Notes under the pieces: model-generated
Database searches by the model: none
What the model was told of the DNA's origin: nothing
Seen by the model: only the letters and a program-made list of their open reading frames with translations
Shown here: piece by piece, positions 6,296 through 8,773 of the stretch
Numbering within the stretch: the stretch's first letter is position 1
Layout: each line of letters starts with the position of its first letter
Assembly: GCA_947474875.1 (NCBI GenBank)
Contig: CANJKY010000094.1
Span: 1-8,773 of the forward strand
Source of the DNA: Gemmataceae bacterium
Lineage (GTDB): Bacteria; Planctomycetota; Planctomycetia; Gemmatales; Gemmataceae
Direction: 5' to 3'
DNA: 8,773 nucleotides
Position numbers and translations under genes: made by a program

Positions 6296-7506
6296 GAACG
6301 CGGTCCGGGGTCGGCGAGGTACTCTTCCAGCATAGCGAACTGCTTGCCCAGGTCGTGGTCCGGCACGCCGGCGGGGGATTTGAAGAAGCACGCCGCGGCG
6401 TGCAGGGTGCCGGCGTCGCCCCGCCGCTGCGCCAGCAGCGCCAGCCGGGCCAGGTCGATGACCAGCGGGGCGGCCAGGATACTGTCGCACCCCTGCCACG
6501 TCAGCTGCAGCGTCATCTTCGTGCCCAGGAACCCCTCGAAGTGGACGTGGTCCCACGCCGTCTTCCAGTCGCCCAATGATTCGACGTACTCGATGCTGAC
6601 GAGCGACTGCGGCTTGTACCCGAGCACCTCGGCCAGCAGCGCGTCCTTCGTCCGCACCTTGCTCGCCTTGTTCGCCGGGTCGGCCAGCACCTGCCCGTCA
6701 CGGTTGCCCAGGATGTTGTGCCCGACCCAGCTCAGCACCCGCAGGTTCCGCCTGGCGAACATCGGGGCCAGCACGGACTTGAGTAGCGTCTCCCCGGTCT
6801 TCAGGTCCTGCCCGGCGATCGGCACCCCGCGCAGTTTCGCCAGCTCTTCGAGCGCCGGCAGACTGGCCCCGCGGCTGGGGGTGAGGTTCACATACGCAAA
6901 ACCGGCCTCGATGGCGGCGTAGGCGTACAGCGAACTGGTGGGCAGCGAGACGGTGTTCCGCTTCAACGCCGCCTGCAACCCGGCCAGCGTGCGGTGGTCG
7001 TCGGTCGGGTCGAACGGCGGTTCGGTGCTGGCGGCGTTCACCACCACCACCTGGTCGAGTTGGTGTGCCGCGGCGAACGCCTTCAACTCCTGCTGAACGA
7101 GCTCGATCGCGTCGACCGGCGTCTCGGCCCGTACCGCATGCCCGCGGTCGGCCAGGGCGGTGATCGCCCCGTTCGGGCGGAACAGCACCCCCGGCAGCAC
7201 GTTCGCCGTCCACTCGTCGAGTTGTTCTTTACACACTTGGAGTGTGGACCCGTCGATCACGTTCGACGCGGCGTGCAACTCCCTGACGGCGGCGGCGAAC
7301 GACGACTGGCGGATGTCGTGCCCGCCGACCACGAACCGAGTAGGGGCATCAAAATCGACGTGGGCGAACTCCGGCAGTGCCGTCACCAGCCCGACCGGGG
7401 TGTGCAGCCCGCGGGCGAGCGCCGCCAGCCCGAGCGCGGTGGTGCCGCCGACGCCGCCGTACGCCCCGACCAGCCACAAGCCAACACGGCGCTCAGAAAC
7501 AGACAT
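6292..7506 (-). CDS. Inositol-3-phosphate synthase family protein
   Basis: The family converts glucose 6-phosphate to 1D-myo-inositol 3-phosphate through bound NAD, the first step to inositol lipids and other cyclitols. The 404-residue protein has the N-terminal NAD loop GAYGGVGGT (14-22), VVNAASTEPP (155-164), GQDLKTGET (232-240), NILGNRDG (264-271), then a Ser-Lys (282-283), DHVHFEGFLG (319-328) and DSILAAPLVIDL (341-352). These are conserved blocks of the family in the right order. It is shorter than the eukaryotic enzymes (about 500 residues) and close to the shorter prokaryotic forms. Bacterial homologues include members of unproven reaction, so I give no symbol. I chose ATG at 7506 because homology starts right after it; no clear Shine-Dalgarno precedes it, and a GTG at 7518 is an alternative. 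It overlaps the TIM-barrel gene by 4 bp and lies 107 bp after aroB, with its own possible promoter in the gap. Confidence 0.87.
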   Translation of the reverse strand: MSVSERRVGLWLVGAYGGVGGTTALGLAALARGLHTPVGLVTALPEFAHVDFDAPTRFVVGGHDIRQSSFAAAVRELHAASNVIDGSTLQVCKEQLDEWTANVLPGVLFRPNGAITALADRGHAVRAETPVDAIELVQQELKAFAAAHQLDQVVVVNAASTEPPFDPTDDHRTLAGLQAALKRNTVSLPTSSLYAYAAIEAGFAYVNLTPSRGASLPALEELAKLRGVPIAGQDLKTGETLLKSVLAPMFARRNLRVLSWVGHNILGNRDGQVLADPANKASKVRTKDALLAEVLGYKPQSLVSIEYVESLGDWKTAWDHVHFEGFLGTKMTLQLTWQGCDSILAAPLVIDLARLALLAQRRGDAGTLHAAACFFKSPAGVPDHDLGKQFAMLEEYLADPGPRS

Positions 7507-7552
7507 GGTAAAGGGCACTCGGGGACGGGACAGCGGGGTGGGATATCCATCA

Positions 7553-7581
7553 ATTCTCGTGCGAGCTGGCGGAACGGTCAA
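7553..7581 (-). promoter_or_regulatory. Possible sigma-70-type promoter for the inositol-phosphate synthase operon
   Basis: On the minus strand, TTGACC (7576-7581, five of six to the -35 consensus) is followed after exactly 17 bases by GAGAAT (7553-7558, four of six to the -10 consensus). A start site near 7546 would give a leader of about 40 bases. The region is less GC-rich than the genes around it. A second TTGACC at 7601-7606 has no good -10 partner. This is prediction by consensus only. Confidence 0.35.
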
Positions 7582-7598
7582 GGAAACTGGTCCGTTCC
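7571..7598 (-). terminator. Weak hairpin after aroB
   Basis: GGAACGG (7571-7577) and CCGTTCC (7592-7598) form a 7-bp stem with a 14-base loop, 15 bases past the aroB stop. There is no U-run. It may slow or end aroB transcription. It overlaps the candidate promoter's -35 element, so the two readings compete. Confidence 0.25.
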
Positions 7599-7613
7599 CT
7601 GGTCAAAGACTGC

Positions 7614-8705
7614 TCACCGCTGACACTCCGCTAGCACTTCCCGCACGACCGGTTCGGGCACATCCCCCACCAGTTCGACGTGCCCGAGCCGGGTCGGCAG
7701 CACGAACCGCAGCTCGCCGGCCTCGGCCTTCTTGTCCCGCCGCATCACATCCACCAGTGCGTCGATGCTCCAGGTCGGCTTCACAGCCGTGGGCAGGCCG
7801 AACGCCTCCAGCAGCTTCGTCTGGCGTTCCCCCAACTCCGGCCCGACCCGCCCGAACCGTTCGGCCAGCCGCACTGCACACACCATGCCGGCGGCCACTG
7901 CTTCGCCGTGGAGCCACGCTCCGTACCCGCCCACTGTCTCGAAGGCGTGGGCGAACGTGTGCCCGTAGTTCAGGATCGCCCGCAGCCCGGTCTCCTCGCG
8001 TTCATCCTGCTCCACCACGTCCGCCTTCAGCCGGCAACTGCGGGCGACGATGTGCCGCACCGCTGCCGGGTCGCGGGCCAGGATCGGGCCGACGTTCCCC
8101 TCCAGGAACGCGAAGAACTCGGGGTCGAGGATCACGCCGTACTTCACCACCTCGGCCAGCCCGCTGCGGTACTCGCGGTCGGGCAGAGTGCCCAGGAACG
8201 CGGTGTCGATCCACACGCCGTCCGGCTGGTGGAACGCGCCGATCAGGTTCTTCCCCTTCGGGTGGTTCACCCCGGTCTTCCCGCCGACGCCCGAATCGAC
8301 CATCGCCAGCAGCGTCGTCGGCACCATGAGCAGCGGCAGCCCGCGGTTGTACGTGGCGGCCACGAACCCGGCCAAGTCCCCCACCACGCCCCCGCCGACG
8401 GCGACCACGAGCGTCTGGCGGTCGGCGGTCATGTCGGCCAGCTTGTCAAATAGGAAGGCGGCGGAGAACAAGTTCTTCGACGACTCGCCGGCGGGCACGA
8501 GGCTGGTGTCGGTGCGGAACCCGTTCGCCGCCAATTGCTCGCGGACCCGCTGAACGTGCGGCTCGACGTTCATGTCGCCGATGACGACGGCGGCGGTGGA
8601 CTTGGGCACACACCGGCGGGCGAACGGTCCGACGCCGCCGAGGTCATTCGAGGTGACAGCGATGTCGTAGGCCCGCGGCCCGAGGTTGACGCGAACGGTG
8701 TGCAT
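7614..8705 (-). CDS. aroB: 3-dehydroquinate synthase
   Basis: AroB is the second enzyme of the shikimate pathway. It turns the seven-carbon sugar acid DAHP into 3-dehydroquinate in the cytoplasm, using NAD and a metal, usually zinc. The 363-residue protein is full length. It carries the NAD-binding VAVGGGVVGDLAGFVAATY (101-119), then PTTLLAMVDSGVGGKTGVN (129-147) and GKNLIGAFHQP (151-161). Metal ligands are Glu185 (GLAEVVKYG), His249 (NYGHT) and His266 (LHGEAV). A DKK (324-326) and a final RFVLP segment (333-337) complete the family pattern. Every block matches true AroB. I therefore prefer it over the related sugar-phosphate cyclases (2-deoxy-scyllo-inosose, 2-epi-5-epi-valiolone or EboD types), even though a cyclitol-related pair lies downstream. 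No ribosome binding site is visible before the ATG at 8705. It may be leaderless or depend on another signal. Confidence 0.95.
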   Translation of the reverse strand: MHTVRVNLGPRAYDIAVTSNDLGGVGPFARRCVPKSTAAVVIGDMNVEPHVQRVREQLAANGFRTDTSLVPAGESSKNLFSAAFLFDKLADMTADRQTLVVAVGGGVVGDLAGFVAATYNRGLPLLMVPTTLLAMVDSGVGGKTGVNHPKGKNLIGAFHQPDGVWIDTAFLGTLPDREYRSGLAEVVKYGVILDPEFFAFLEGNVGPILARDPAAVRHIVARSCRLKADVVEQDEREETGLRAILNYGHTFAHAFETVGGYGAWLHGEAVAAGMVCAVRLAERFGRVGPELGERQTKLLEAFGLPTAVKPTWSIDALVDVMRRDKKAEAGELRFVLPTRLGHVELVGDVPEPVVREVLAECQR

Positions 8706-8732
8706 GGAGTTAGGGTAGGTGACGCGGTTCTG

Positions 8733-8773
8733 ATGGCCCGACTGATCTTCGCGGCGAGTGAAACGAGCCGGGC
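8733..8773 (+). CDS. Possible start of a plus-strand gene, cut by window edge
   Basis: An ATG at 8733 opens a frame that stays open to the window end (13 full codons, MARLIFAASETSR). AGGTGA (8717-8722) lies ten bases upstream and could be a ribosome binding site. The start vaguely recalls N-termini of some M24-family (Xaa-Pro peptidase-like) proteins, but 13 residues cannot establish this. It would be divergent from aroB with only 27 bp between the starts, which is tight for two promoters and lowers confidence. Confidence 0.3.
   Translation, partial: MARLIFAASETSR

Noticed and set aside
5387..6922. A 511-codon plus-strand open frame
   Set aside because: It is antisense to the TIM-barrel and synthase genes, both of which have clear family motifs. 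It arises from high GC and begins inside the palindrome.
7160..8329. A 389-codon plus-strand open frame
   Set aside because: It is antisense to aroB and the synthase, with Arg/Pro/Ser-rich low-complexity sequence.
7614..8705. aroB as an EboD-type or valiolone-type sugar-phosphate cyclase, because cyclitol-like genes lie downstream
   Set aside because: All conserved blocks, including GGGVVGDLAGF, VDSGVGGKTGVNHP and GKNLIGAFHQP, match canonical 3-dehydroquinate synthase.

Overview
This window is very GC-rich, densely packed bacterial chromosome. It holds six complete protein genes, two genes cut by the window edges (the right one only tentative), and one complete gene of uncertain standing as an enzyme (the amine-oxidase-like one). 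The gene content suggests a planctomycete, most likely of the Gemmata lineage. That rests on the exported tandem peptidase-S51 protein, the amine-oxidase-like export pair, several genes without clear ribosome binding sites, and a long GC-rich intergenic palindrome. It is an inference from style and content; no marker gene is present to prove it. I see no rRNA, tRNA, CRISPR array, insertion sequence or prophage gene.

Layout, left to right. (1) Positions 1-1733, plus strand: the 3' end of a gene that looks like the small N-terminal domains of a copper amine oxidase, then a GTG-started, signal-peptide-bearing gene that looks like the catalytic domain of the same enzyme. (2) Positions 1743-4542, minus strand: a group A FAD monooxygenase followed 28 bp later by an exported protein made of two complete cyanophycinase-like (peptidase S51) domains. 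(3) Positions 4543-4647: a divergent control region. (4) Positions 4648-5355, plus strand: queE, the radical-SAM enzyme of 7-deazaguanine (queuosine) synthesis. (5) Positions 5360-5433: a nearly perfect 32-bp inverted repeat filling the gap between two convergent genes. (6) Positions 5438-8705, minus strand: aroB (3-dehydroquinate synthase), then an inositol-3-phosphate synthase family gene, then a sugar-phosphate isomerase/epimerase-type TIM barrel. The last two overlap as ATGA. (7) Positions 8733-8773: a possible first codon run of another plus-strand gene.

How the genes may work together. queE and aroB are ordinary housekeeping enzymes (tRNA/deazaguanine modification and the shikimate pathway). 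The inositol-phosphate synthase and TIM-barrel pair is translationally coupled and probably makes and then rearranges a cyclitol or sugar phosphate. The two accessory units of most interest are the apparent split copper amine oxidase, which keeps the cofactor tyrosine, the three copper histidines and a candidate base but has a changed residue next to the cofactor, and the tandem S51 protein co-transcribed with a flavin monooxygenase. I did not find a clearly new multi-gene defence or mobile system. The best candidates for something undescribed are the split amine oxidase and the palindrome.
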